From positions 1 through 64,000 of the forward strand of contig JAQBSZ010000013.1 of the NCBI GenBank assembly GCA_027623555.1: DNA of 64,000 bases. The letters are read 5' to 3'. The DNA comes from Pseudomonadota bacterium. GTDB taxonomy: Bacteria; Pseudomonadota; Gammaproteobacteria; Pseudomonadales; Pseudohongiellaceae. A program made the translations under genes and the position numbers. Positions 25,458 to 33,992 of this stretch are shown here, in pieces. Position 1 is the first letter of the stretch. Every line of letters starts with the position of its first letter. The notes beneath the pieces were generated by a model. The model saw nothing but the letters and a program-made list of their open reading frames with translations, was not told where the DNA came from and ran no database searches.

Positions 25458-27977
25458 ATGTCATCCTCCTTAGCCCGGCACTACAGCAATGTTGTGTTTG
25501 GCAAACCCGCTCTGGTTATCTCCTTGCTGCTCCTGCTGGTGGTCTTCTTCGCCTGGCATGCACAGAATTTTCGACTGGACGCCTCGGCCGATTCCCTGCT
25601 TCTGGAAGATGACCCTGATCTGGAATATTCCCGGCAGATCAACACGCGCTATGGAGTGCGCGATTCTGTGCTCGTCGCTTACACACCCGCAGGCGCACTT
25701 TTTTCACGACAAGAATTGAATCGCCTGGCACTGCTTCGAGAAGACTTGCTCGCTATCGATCGCGTCGAGTCGGTAGACAGTATTTTGAATGTGCCCGTGT
25801 TCGGCGATACACCCCTTACTGGCATCTCGGAAGATTACCTTACGGTGATGGATGCGGAGCAGGACCTTGCGCTCGCTCGCGAAGAACTAGTAAGCAGTCC
25901 AGTCTTCAGCAATGCGTTGGTAAGCCCGGATGGAGAAACTGCCAGCTTGCTGGTCAGCTTCGCCATTAACGAGGAACTTCGTTCCCTGGTGAATCGGCGC
26001 ACCGAGCTGAGAAACCTTGCCCGCGACGGGGCTATAAACCCCGAGCAAGTCGTGGAATTGAAACAGGTCGAGGCAGACTATGCGCTGGTCAGTGTTGACG
26101 CCGCCGATCGTCAACATGAAATCATTAGCAGTATCCGCACGACCCTGGATAACTATCGTGACGGTGCCCAGATCTACCTGGGCGGGGCGCCGATGATTGC
26201 AGACGACCTGGTGACGTTCGTGCAGGGAGACCTCAGCAGCTTCAGCATTGCCGTGGTGTTATTGATTATCTTCGCGCTGGGCTTGATCTTCCGAAAAGTT
26301 CGCTGGGTAGCTTTGCCACTGGCTTGTTGTGCGGTCGCCGGTGTCATTATGGTAGGGGTGCTGGGTCTGATGGACTGGCGCGTTACCGTGGTGTCATCCA
26401 ATTTCATCTCTCTGCTACTCATCATCACGATCTCCCTCACCGTGCATTTGATGGTGCGTTACCGTGAGCTACGGGCAACGCGCCACTTCAGTAATCATGA
26501 CAAACTACTCAAGCACGCCGTGCTATCTATGTTCAGGCCCTGCCTCTATACGGCGCTCACCACCGCAGTCGCGTTCGGTTCACTCATAGTCAGCGGCATT
26601 CTACCTATCATTACTTTTGGCTGGATGATGATGATGGGAGTAGCAACGGCGCTGCTAGTTGCCTTCACTCTGTTCCCGTCGGTACTGAAAATCCTGAAGG
26701 CTGATGGCAGTCAGGTTTCCTCCGATTTGCGCTTGAATCTGACCGGCGCTCTCGCTTCGATTACGGACAAATTAAAGGGGAATGTACTAATCATCTATGC
26801 CCTGGTCCTGGTGTTCAGTGTGGTGGGCCTGACCCGTCTGCGGGTTGAGAACAGCTTCATCGACTATTTTCGCGAGAGCACCGAGATCTTTCAGGGCATG
26901 ACTCTATTCGATGAGAAGCTTGGCGGTACGCTGTCATTCGATGTAATCGTGGATCTCCCCACAACTGAGGAAGAATTTGACGACGGTTTCGAAGACGATT
27001 TCGGTGGCTTCGATGACGGGTTTGGCGATTTTGGTGACGACAGCACCGATGAAGATGCCTACTGGTTCACTGCGCCAAAGATGGACCAGGTCAAGGCGAT
27101 CCATGAATACCTGGATGCTGATCACCAAACTGGCAAAGTGCTTTCGTTTGGCGCGGTCATTCAATTGGCCGAAAAATTGAATGCTTACCAACCCATCGAT
27201 GGTGTGTTATGGGCTGTACTCTATAGTCGAATACCAGAGGCGCTTAAAGCTACAGTGCTGAATCCATTCGTTTCGATCGATGAGAGCCAGTTGCGATTCA
27301 ATGTACGAGTCATTGAATCGGCGGAAGATCTGAATCGCAATGAACTGCTGCGAAGAATCGAAGCCGGAGTGGAGCAGGAATTTGGTTTTACCGATGAGCA
27401 AGTAGAACTGACTGGCATACTGGTGATGTATAACAATGTCCTGCAGAGCCTGTTTCAATCCCAGATATTGACTCTGGGAGTAGTGATGTTTGCCATTATG
27501 CTCATGTTTCTCACGTTATTCCGATCCCTGGCCATTGCGATTATCTGTATTATCCCCAACGCCATCGCGGCTGCCTTCGTGCTTGGCATAATGGGTTGGC
27601 TCGGCATACCACTGGATATAATGACTATTACTATCGCCGCGATATCTGTGGGTATCGGTGTGGATAACACCATTCACTACATGCACCGATTCAAGAGAGA
27701 GTATGTGCGCTTCGGTAATTATCGAGAAACCATGTACTTCTGTCATAACAGCATCGGGCGGGCAATGTACTTTACTTCCATGACCATTGTTGCCGGCTTC
27801 TCGATCCTGGCGCTGTCGAATTTTATTCCAACCATCGTATTTGGTTTACTCACCAGCCTTGCCATGGTGGTAGCATTAACCGGCTCGCTAACCCTGCTCC
27901 CCCAGTTACTGATTACGTTTAAACCTTTAGGGTCTGAGACTCACGGTGCAGAATTATCCACAACATCCGAGGTCTAA
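25458..27977 (+). CDS. RND/MMPL-type exporter with acidic insert
   Basis: 839 residues of the same class as the exporter at 14.6 kb: one N-terminal TM (VISLLLLLVVFFAWHA), a periplasmic domain, TM blocks at about 255-415 and 670-825, and SSD-like VGIGVDNTIHYMHRFKRE. The second periplasmic loop holds a low-complexity acidic insert at about 502-536, rich in Asp, Phe and Gly (EEFDDGFEDDFGGFDDGFGD), that the other exporter lacks. It could be a calcium- or metal-binding or disordered linker. A lipoprotein cytochrome gene follows. Substrate unknown. Confidence 0.85.
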   Translation: MSSSLARHYSNVVFGKPALVISLLLLLVVFFAWHAQNFRLDASADSLLLEDDPDLEYSRQINTRYGVRDSVLVAYTPAGALFSRQELNRLALLREDLLAIDRVESVDSILNVPVFGDTPLTGISEDYLTVMDAEQDLALAREELVSSPVFSNALVSPDGETASLLVSFAINEELRSLVNRRTELRNLARDGAINPEQVVELKQVEADYALVSVDAADRQHEIISSIRTTLDNYRDGAQIYLGGAPMIADDLVTFVQGDLSSFSIAVVLLIIFALGLIFRKVRWVALPLACCAVAGVIMVGVLGLMDWRVTVVSSNFISLLLIITISLTVHLMVRYRELRATRHFSNHDKLLKHAVLSMFRPCLYTALTTAVAFGSLIVSGILPIITFGWMMMMGVATALLVAFTLFPSVLKILKADGSQVSSDLRLNLTGALASITDKLKGNVLIIYALVLVFSVVGLTRLRVENSFIDYFRESTEIFQGMTLFDEKLGGTLSFDVIVDLPTTEEEFDDGFEDDFGGFDDGFGDFGDDSTDEDAYWFTAPKMDQVKAIHEYLDADHQTGKVLSFGAVIQLAEKLNAYQPIDGVLWAVLYSRIPEALKATVLNPFVSIDESQLRFNVRVIESAEDLNRNELLRRIEAGVEQEFGFTDEQVELTGILVMYNNVLQSLFQSQILTLGVVMFAIMLMFLTLFRSLAIAIICIIPNAIAAAFVLGIMGWLGIPLDIMTITIAAISVGIGVDNTIHYMHRFKREYVRFGNYRETMYFCHNSIGRAMYFTSMTIVAGFSILALSNFIPTIVFGLLTSLAMVVALTGSLTLLPQLLITFKPLGSETHGAELSTTSEV

Positions 27978-28089
27978 TCTCAAGTTAGAGTGATGCAACA
28001 GGCAATGCTTGTAACCCTTCCCGGTAGTGTTTTATGCTCCCTGAGGTTCGGTAAACTCTTGAGTGAATGTCCCTATTGAGGACTAATTA

Positions 28090-28473
28090 ATGAAGGCAGT
28101 AGCAAGCGCTTGGGTACTGATTGTTATGGCTTCACTGACTGCCTGCGGTGAGAGTGAAGCTCCTGCCCCGGCAGAATTATCGGTGGTGGAAGCCTTTATG
28201 CAGGATCCGGAGGCACTTAATCGCGGGCAGGCTCTCTTTATCGGCACCTGTGCAGGCTATTGCCACAAGACTACCCCGGAAGAAACCGATGCCGTGTTTC
28301 TGTTTGATTGCCAATGGAAGCATGGAGGAAGTGACCAGGAAATTTTCGATACCGTAACCGTTGGTGTTCCGAACACACGCATGGTGGGCTTTGGATCCAA
28401 CTTTCCCGAGGGAGAAGACGATCTCTGGAAGATCATCGCCTACCTGCGTACCAACCAACGCCCCTGCAGTTAA
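28090..28473 (+). CDS. lipoprotein cytochrome with CX3CH motif
   Basis: 127 residues. Lipobox LTAC gives a lipid-anchored Cys19. The putative heme site is Cys54-Ala-Gly-Tyr-Cys58-His59, a three-residue spacer instead of two. Downstream GVPNTRMVGFGSNFPEGEDDLWKIIAYL carries the usual C-terminal helix and a candidate axial Met (Met98) of class I cytochromes. Extra cysteines (Cys74, Cys126) could form a disulfide. CX3CH would need tolerance by the maturation system. Alternatively the domain binds heme differently. Confidence 0.75.
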   Translation: MKAVASAWVLIVMASLTACGESEAPAPAELSVVEAFMQDPEALNRGQALFIGTCAGYCHKTTPEETDAVFLFDCQWKHGGSDQEIFDTVTVGVPNTRMVGFGSNFPEGEDDLWKIIAYLRTNQRPCS

Positions 28474-28527
28474 GCGGCCCCGGCCCTGCAAGACGAGCAG
28501 CAAGAGATTACTTAGATAGGAACAACT

Positions 28528-29112
28528 ATGTCTGAAGAAGACCAGAAAGACACGAAATCATCCGGGCGTTCCGGATTCATGGATGAAAAACTGTTCAAAT
28601 CTCGATCGATCACCATATTCGGCGAGATCAATGACAGGATTGCCCGCTCGGTAACCGAACGGTTGCTGGCCCTGGCTGCCGACAGCGATGATCCCATTTC
28701 AATCTATATCAGTTCCCCCGGTGGTCATGTGGAATCCGGCGATGTGGTCTACGACATGATCAAGTTTATCAAGCCCGAAGTCAGAGTCATCGGAACTGGC
28801 TGGGTAGCCAGTGCCGCAACCACGATCTATCTCGCGGCCAGGAAAGAGAATCGTTACGCGTTACCAAACACCCGTTTTCTGGTACACCAACCTTCCGGTG
28901 GCTCCAGGGGCGATGCTACTGACCTCGCGATTCAGGCAGAACAAATCGTGAAAATGAAAGCACGCATCAATCAACTCATCGCAGACGAAACCGGCCAACC
29001 GCTGGAGCGCGTTGCCCTGGATACTGACCGGGATTACTGGATGAATGTTAAGGAGGCAATGGGCTATGGCATTGTCGGAAAGCTGATTAAATCAATTGAT
29101 GAGATTGATTAG
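28528..29112 (+). CDS. ClpP-like serine protease, stand-alone paralogue
   Basis: 194 residues. The fold is that of ClpP: ISIYISSPGGHVESGDVVYDMI, catalytic Ser95 in GWVASAATT, His120 in LVHQPSGG, and Asp169 in DTDRDYWM. It is not the main clpP, which travels with tig, clpX and lon. The N-terminus is longer and highly charged (MSEEDQKDTKSSGRSG) and lacks the usual processing region. No Clp ATPase is nearby, so it may form a mixed barrel with the main ClpP or degrade peptides alone. Catalytic triad is intact. Confidence 0.9.
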   Translation: MSEEDQKDTKSSGRSGFMDEKLFKSRSITIFGEINDRIARSVTERLLALAADSDDPISIYISSPGGHVESGDVVYDMIKFIKPEVRVIGTGWVASAATTIYLAARKENRYALPNTRFLVHQPSGGSRGDATDLAIQAEQIVKMKARINQLIADETGQPLERVALDTDRDYWMNVKEAMGYGIVGKLIKSIDEID

Positions 29113-29116
29113 TCTC

Positions 29117-29512
29117 CTAGTTCGCTGGCACCCGTTTGAATAGCGCCTGACGGCCTTTCGCCAGCGCACACACCACCATAAATTCAGGAACACAGGTCGC
29201 GGCGAAGACGATAGCCGTGTCCGGGTCGACCAGTTCGGCCTGGATGATTCCGGTGACGCCGGCGTACTCCACTTTCACCTGTACGATGTTGCCGTCGACT
29301 TTAGCGTCCTCGCTGGTCCAGACAAACCCAAGGGATTCCACTTGCTGCACCCGCATCACATCGCCCTCAACGGATACGGCTATTTGAAACAAGGTACCAT
29401 CGGCGCTCCACCCTCCGTTCCAATGCTGACTTAAATCTTCCTGCGCCGCAGCGGGTAAGGACAATCCGGAAAGGCTGGCCAATAACAATGTAAAGCGCAG
29501 GAGTTTAATCAA
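29117..29512 (-). CDS. exported hypothetical protein
   Basis: 131 residues from a TTG start that overlaps the end of nnrU by 8 bp, suggesting translational coupling. A signal peptide ends near PAAAQED. The rest is predicted beta-strand-rich (WNGGWSADGTLFQIAVSVEG..., MRVQQVESLG..., VQVKVEYAGVTGIIQAEL) with two cysteines (TCVPEFMVVCA) that could pair. This wording resembles small lipocalin-like lipid or ligand binders of unknown role. I cannot name the family. Confidence 0.7.
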   Translation of the reverse strand: MIKLLRFTLLLASLSGLSLPAAAQEDLSQHWNGGWSADGTLFQIAVSVEGDVMRVQQVESLGFVWTSEDAKVDGNIVQVKVEYAGVTGIIQAELVDPDTAIVFAATCVPEFMVVCALAKGRQALFKRVPAN

Positions 29513-30065
29513 AGCTCAGTCCTACTCCAAACAATTCACCGTGATAGACGCTCACCAACACATACAGGAATAGACCTACAACCACGGCAATAATGTCCCA
29601 GAGGATCGATGGCTTTTTCGACACTTCGCCTTGCGAAATGCCCAGAGCAATAAACTTGAATGCTCCCCATAATGCGAAGCTGCCAAATAGCAGCATCGAA
29701 GCGAGATCCCCGTTAGACCAAAGATGAGCAACTCCCCAAAAAGTTACGCCCAATAACATCGGATTGCGGAGTTGTTGGCGTAAGTGAGACATTGGCATGT
29801 TGCCGGCAAGCACCAGCACCACGGCAGGAATCATCAGCACATGACTGATGAAGCGCAGCTCGAAAATCGGTTCCCACACCATCGAGAAAGGGGCGATCGC
29901 CTTGCCCCAGATGATGAGCCCCAGGCCCGCCAGTGCCACCAGGCTATATAGACCGCGGTAGGCGTTCATCGAAGGCAGGGCATTGATGATCGCTTCGCGC
30001 CTACCCAGATCCCTGAGCAGGTGAGGAGCGAAAAACAGCGCGAGTCCTAGAATAAGGGTTAACAC
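29505..30065 (-). CDS. NnrU family membrane protein
   Basis: About 186 residues from a GTG giving MLTLILGLALFFAPHLLRDLGRR, the conserved family start. A TTG at 30176 would add 37 residues that lack homology, so I prefer the shorter form. Signatures: FFAPHLLRDLG, NAYRGLYSLVALAGLGLIIWG, HVLMIPAVVLVLAGNMPMSHLR, and LLGVTFWGVAHLWSNGD. NnrU proteins are multi-pass membrane proteins related to the MAPEG/methyltransferase fold and often accompany denitrification or carotenoid genes; the function is uncertain. The next gene is coupled. Confidence 0.85.
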   Translation of the reverse strand: MLTLILGLALFFAPHLLRDLGRREAIINALPSMNAYRGLYSLVALAGLGLIIWGKAIAPFSMVWEPIFELRFISHVLMIPAVVLVLAGNMPMSHLRQQLRNPMLLGVTFWGVAHLWSNGDLASMLLFGSFALWGAFKFIALGISQGEVSKKPSILWDIIAVVVGLFLYVLVSVYHGELFGVGLSFD

Positions 30066-30169
30066 GAGAGCGACCTGTGAGCAGAGAATGGCCCACAGTG
30101 TAGCATGGACTTCGGTCCCAGACGCCGGACCATGCCGCATGCAGACGATGGTGAAAATTAAAAAGAAGC

Positions 30170-30204
30170 TTGACAAGTAATTAATTAAATGATTAATTAA
30201 TTAC
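30170..30204 (+). promoter_or_regulatory. TetR promoter with overlapping palindromic operator
   Basis: TTGACA at 30170-30175 and TAATTA at 30194-30199 with 18-bp spacing look like a sigma-70 promoter. The perfect 11-bp-arm palindrome GTAATTAATTA-N6-TAATTAATTAC (30177-30204) covers its spacer and -10. This is the geometry of an autoregulated TetR operator in front of the tetR-hlyD-ABC operon. It also lies just upstream of the nnrU gene. Confidence 0.72.
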
Positions 30205-30231
30205 CTTTAAAAGATCAGGAATGCCGAAAAT

Positions 30232-30906
30232 ATGTCACAGGATCTTGCCGCCAAACCGTCACGAAGCAAATCTGGCCGCCCGGTCGGGGGCGATAGTGAC
30301 CAGGTACATGCCGATTTGCTTGATGCGGCCCGCCAGCATTTTCTGTCCCGCGACTTCAAGGCCGTGTCGATTCGCCAGATTGCCGCGTCGGCAGGCGTTA
30401 ATGGAGCCATGGTGAATTACTACTTCGGTGGGAAGCAGGGACTCTACATGGCAATGGTTGACGGCATGCTGGCGGAGTTGATCGCGAATCTCGAAAACAT
30501 GGGCAGCCCAAGCCAGATGACGCTGGCTGATTTCGCCCAGGGTTACAGCCTTTTAATGGTCAGAAATCCCTGGTGGCCCAACTTCATGGTGCGGGAAGTC
30601 CTGTTCAGTGAAGGAGAGATTAAAGAAGCTGTTATCGAAAAATTCGGCCGAATCATCGGACCGCGTCTGCTGGGCCTGGTGCAACAGGAAACGGCGAATG
30701 GGCATTTTCGTGCCGACCTGGACCCGCGGCTTACCGTTATCTCCCTGATGGGAATGACGATATTTCCGTTTGTGGCCAGACCCATCATAGAACAGGTTTT
30801 TCAATTGGAACTGAATGAATCCACCGCGGCACGGCTCGCTGCCCACAACACCGAGTTGTTTCTGCACGGCGCGTTGGCAGCCCAAGTGAAAGGAGGTTCA
30901 ACATGA
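30232..30906 (+). CDS. TetR/AcrR family regulator
   Basis: 224 residues. The N-terminal HTH is FKAVSIRQIAASAGVNGAMVNYYFGGKQGLY (about 43-73), canonical for TetR. The C-terminal ligand domain is of the YbiH/CecR type (DUF1956-like), often found with ABC export operons of the ybhGFSR kind. Its last codons overlap the hlyD-like start (ATGA), so it is the first gene of a four-gene operon that it probably represses through the upstream palindrome. Confidence 0.9.
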   Translation: MSQDLAAKPSRSKSGRPVGGDSDQVHADLLDAARQHFLSRDFKAVSIRQIAASAGVNGAMVNYYFGGKQGLYMAMVDGMLAELIANLENMGSPSQMTLADFAQGYSLLMVRNPWWPNFMVREVLFSEGEIKEAVIEKFGRIIGPRLLGLVQQETANGHFRADLDPRLTVISLMGMTIFPFVARPIIEQVFQLELNESTAARLAAHNTELFLHGALAAQVKGGST

Positions 30907-31847
30907 AACGCTTAGTGATTCTGTGCCTGCTAAGCGGACTGCTATTGAGTGCCTGTGAAGAAGCGCCTCTGCAAGCCGTTGGTCAACTGGAGTCGGATCG
31001 AGTTGAAGTCGTTGCCGAATCGAATGAACCGATCCTGTCGATTCCGGTTGTGGAAGGGGATCGGGTAAACCAGGGATCTATCCTGCTGCGTCAGGACACG
31101 CTGCGGCTGGATATTCGGATTCGCGAAGCGCAGGCCAACAGCGAACGCATACAGGCCATCCTGGATGAACAACTCAGTGGACCACGCAAGGAGACCATCG
31201 ATGCCGTGCGGGCCAGCCTCCTTGATGCCGATATTGAGCGAGAGTTTGCAGAACGCGAGCTGAGCCGGCTGTCCGGGCTTCGCGAACGCAACCTGACTTC
31301 TATTGAGAGTGTCGACAGGGCGGAGAATCGTCATCGTTCTGCCGAGGCCAGAATCGAATTGGTAAGTGCGCAACTCGCGGAGTTGGAAGCAGGAACCCGG
31401 ATTGAACAGATCGATCAGACCCGGGCAATGCTGAATCAGGCCAGCGCCCAGCTTAGTGGCTTGCGCCTCGATCGCGAGCGTTTGTTTGTCATCGCACCGG
31501 TAACAGCTGTGATGGATTCGTTGCCATTCGAAGTCGGCGAACGGCCACGGCAGGGTGATGTAGTCGCTGTTTTGTTAACCGGAAGCCAACCCTACGCGCG
31601 GGTTTTCGTTCCCGAGCCCTTGCGCGTCGGGATAAATATCGGCACGCAATTGCAGGTTCATGTTGATGGGCTGGAGCAACCTCTTGCCGGCACGGTTCGC
31701 CGTATCGCCGCGGAAGCGAGCTTCACCCCTTACTTTGCCTTGACCGAACGTGACCGGAGTCGGCTCTCTTACGTTACCGAGATCGCCTTGCCCGAGTTGG
31801 CAACGCGCTTGCCGGAAGGAGTTCCGGTACAGGTGTTCTTTCAGTAA
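30903..31847 (+). CDS. HlyD-family adaptor lipoprotein
   Basis: 314 residues. Lipobox LLSAC (Cys18), then a biotinyl-lipoyl-like hairpin, a long coiled-coil region (about 75-175, rich in Arg, Glu, Leu) and a return barrel domain ending in VPVQVFFQ. It is the periplasmic adaptor for the ABC export complex downstream, like YbhG. It overlaps tetR by four bases and is spaced three bases from the ATPase gene. Confidence 0.88.
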   Translation: MKRLVILCLLSGLLLSACEEAPLQAVGQLESDRVEVVAESNEPILSIPVVEGDRVNQGSILLRQDTLRLDIRIREAQANSERIQAILDEQLSGPRKETIDAVRASLLDADIEREFAERELSRLSGLRERNLTSIESVDRAENRHRSAEARIELVSAQLAELEAGTRIEQIDQTRAMLNQASAQLSGLRLDRERLFVIAPVTAVMDSLPFEVGERPRQGDVVAVLLTGSQPYARVFVPEPLRVGINIGTQLQVHVDGLEQPLAGTVRRIAAEASFTPYFALTERDRSRLSYVTEIALPELATRLPEGVPVQVFFQ

Positions 31848-31850
31848 GCC

Positions 31851-32798
31851 ATGAACAGCCTCGATTACGCCATCACTGCCTCTGGACTGACGCGCCGCTT
31901 CGGAGCATTGGTGGCCGTTGATAATGTCTACCTGAAGATTCCGAGCGGAGCAATTTACGGCTTCCTCGGCCCGAATGGATCAGGCAAGTCAACCATGATA
32001 CGTATGTTATGCGGACTGCTGACCCCGAGCGCAGGATCTGCGACCGTGCTGGGTATGGATACGAAAAGAGATTCGGAAAAACTCAAGCAGCAGATCGGCT
32101 ACATGACGCAAAAATTTGCGCTCTACGATGACCTCACCGTCAACGAGAATCTGCAGTTTGTCAGTGAAATCTATGCCGTCGCGCGAAAGCAGCGCAAGGT
32201 TCGCGTGGCAGAGCTTCTGGAAGAATTCAATCTGCATCAGCAGCAGAAACAACGAGCCGCCACGCTCAGCGGTGGCCAGAAACAACGCCTGGCGCTGGCG
32301 GCGGCGACGCTGCACAAACCACGCATCCTGTTTCTCGACGAACCCACCAGCGCGGTAGATCCCCAAAATCGTCGAGATTTCTGGGAGAAGTTATTCGACC
32401 TGGCTGAGCAGGGCACCACGATCCTCGTCTCTACCCACTACATGGATGAAGCGGCACGCTGCCATAGCCTGGCTATTCTGGATCGGGGAATAAAAGTGGC
32501 AGACGGCACCCCGAAGGAACTGGGAGAAGGGATCGCTTCTCAAGTCATAGAAGTGACGGCGAGAGATCCGAATGCGGCACGCCAGAGCCTGCTCAAGCTT
32601 GCGGGAATTACCAGCATTACCCAGTTGGGTGTGCAACTCAGAGTGTTGATACCAAAAGAGATTCCCGATGCAGTGCAGCGTGTCAGGGATAACCTGGATC
32701 ATGCAAACGTCAATGCCGAAGTGGAGTCCGTGTTTCCTGACCTGGAAGATGTGTTCGTTTCAGTTACCGAACTGAGCAACTCAGGATTGGCCGCATGA
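31851..32798 (+). CDS. ABC exporter ATPase
   Basis: 315 residues. Walker A GPNGSGKST (about 40-48), Q-loop YMTQKFALYDDLTV, signature LSGGQKQRLALA and Walker B ILFLDEPTSAVDP, with the switch His in STHYMDEA. The Q-loop wording MTQKF and the C-terminal domain are typical of the YbhF/CcmA-like exporters with a single ATPase per gene. It overlaps the permease start by four bases. Substrate is unknown; the operon may export cationic or drug-like compounds. Confidence 0.92.
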   Translation: MNSLDYAITASGLTRRFGALVAVDNVYLKIPSGAIYGFLGPNGSGKSTMIRMLCGLLTPSAGSATVLGMDTKRDSEKLKQQIGYMTQKFALYDDLTVNENLQFVSEIYAVARKQRKVRVAELLEEFNLHQQQKQRAATLSGGQKQRLALAAATLHKPRILFLDEPTSAVDPQNRRDFWEKLFDLAEQGTTILVSTHYMDEAARCHSLAILDRGIKVADGTPKELGEGIASQVIEVTARDPNAARQSLLKLAGITSITQLGVQLRVLIPKEIPDAVQRVRDNLDHANVNAEVESVFPDLEDVFVSVTELSNSGLAA

Positions 32799-33895
32799 GA
32801 TCCCTGATTCGCATCTTCGCCATCATGCACAAGGAGTTCCTGCAGTTGGGTAGAGATCGCCTGACATTTGGCATGATAGTGGGCATTCCTCTTATACAGC
32901 TGCTGATGTTTGGGTACGCCATTAACACGGATGTCCGAAACCTTTCCGCGGCCTATGTCGATGAGGCAGACACGCACTTATCCCGTCAGTTTGTCTCAGA
33001 TATTGCGGCATCGCAGGTCATCAGTGTACGAGAGCGAGTTGCCAGTGCCCAGGAATTGAATCAACTGTTAGATGCTGGAACGATTTCCATAGGTATCTAT
33101 ATCCCTGATGACTTCGATCGCCGGATTATTCGTGGCGATCGACAGGCCGTGCAGTTGTTGGTAGATGGCACCGACCCGATTATTCTCGGGGTTGCCCAAC
33201 AACTCACTGCAGTACCGATAAGGTTTGATAGCCAAGCCATGGCACCTGGCTCAAGCAACCTCATTGCGACACGCAACTACTATAATCCGGAACGCCGTTC
33301 GGCAGTCAATATCGTGCCAGGTCTGGTGGGAGTAATTCTGACCATGACTATGGTTATGTTCACGGCGGTTGCGATCGTCAGAGAACGGGAGCGAGGCAAT
33401 CTTGAATTGCTGATCAACACACCGGTGAAGACTACGGAGTTGATGCTTGGCAAGATTTTTCCTTACATCTTTATAGGATTGATCCAACTGGTCATTATTC
33501 TGTCGCTTGGATGGTATCTCTTTGCCGTACCGATCCGCGGCAGCTATGCCGACGTGCTTGCCGCCTCGCTGCTGTTTATAGCAACAAATCTATCATTGGG
33601 CCTGTTCTTCTCGACACTGGCCAGAACCCAATTCCAGGCTATGCAGATGACGTTCTTTATCCTGCTTCCTTCCATCTTATTGTCGGGTTTCATGTTTCCC
33701 TTCGACGGCATGCCACCGCTGGCTCAGAGTATTGCCGAGGTGCTGCCCCTGACCCATTTTAATCGTCTGATTCGGGGCATTGTGCTACGGGGAGCGGACA
33801 TCATGAGCATGGCGAACGAACTGCTGGCGCTCGGGATCTTCATGCTGGTGACGATGACGCTGGCAATTGCCAGGTTCAGCAAGCGGCTGGACTGA
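32795..33895 (+). CDS. ABC-2 type permease
   Basis: 366 residues. One N-terminal TM helix (GMIVGIPLIQLLMFGYAI), a large periplasmic loop to about residue 170, then five TM helices with the ABC2 signature RERERGNLELLINTPVKTTELMLGKIFPY and LLPSILLSGFMFPFDGMPPLAQ. This is the YbhS/YbhR-type single permease; a homodimer is implied as only one permease gene is present. Confidence 0.9.
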   Translation: MRSLIRIFAIMHKEFLQLGRDRLTFGMIVGIPLIQLLMFGYAINTDVRNLSAAYVDEADTHLSRQFVSDIAASQVISVRERVASAQELNQLLDAGTISIGIYIPDDFDRRIIRGDRQAVQLLVDGTDPIILGVAQQLTAVPIRFDSQAMAPGSSNLIATRNYYNPERRSAVNIVPGLVGVILTMTMVMFTAVAIVRERERGNLELLINTPVKTTELMLGKIFPYIFIGLIQLVIILSLGWYLFAVPIRGSYADVLAASLLFIATNLSLGLFFSTLARTQFQAMQMTFFILLPSILLSGFMFPFDGMPPLAQSIAEVLPLTHFNRLIRGIVLRGADIMSMANELLALGIFMLVTMTLAIARFSKRLD

Positions 33896-33992
33896 TAGTC
33901 AGCAAGGGGTGAGGATTACTGCCGTAATAAACATGATCATTTTTGCCTGTTTTCGGTACAATCGAGTGCAGAATCTGCTCCAGGGAGTTCCT

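Noticed and set aside
30066..30176. N-terminal extension of the NnrU protein from a TTG
   Set aside because: The 37 added residues do not resemble the family, which begins at LTLILGLALFFAPHLL; the extension reaches the TetR operator.
33867..33992. Upstream extension of the heme-propeller protein into the permease gene
   Set aside because: It overlaps the permease stop, lacks homology, and the ATG at 33993 starts a typical signal peptide after a CAGGGAG site.
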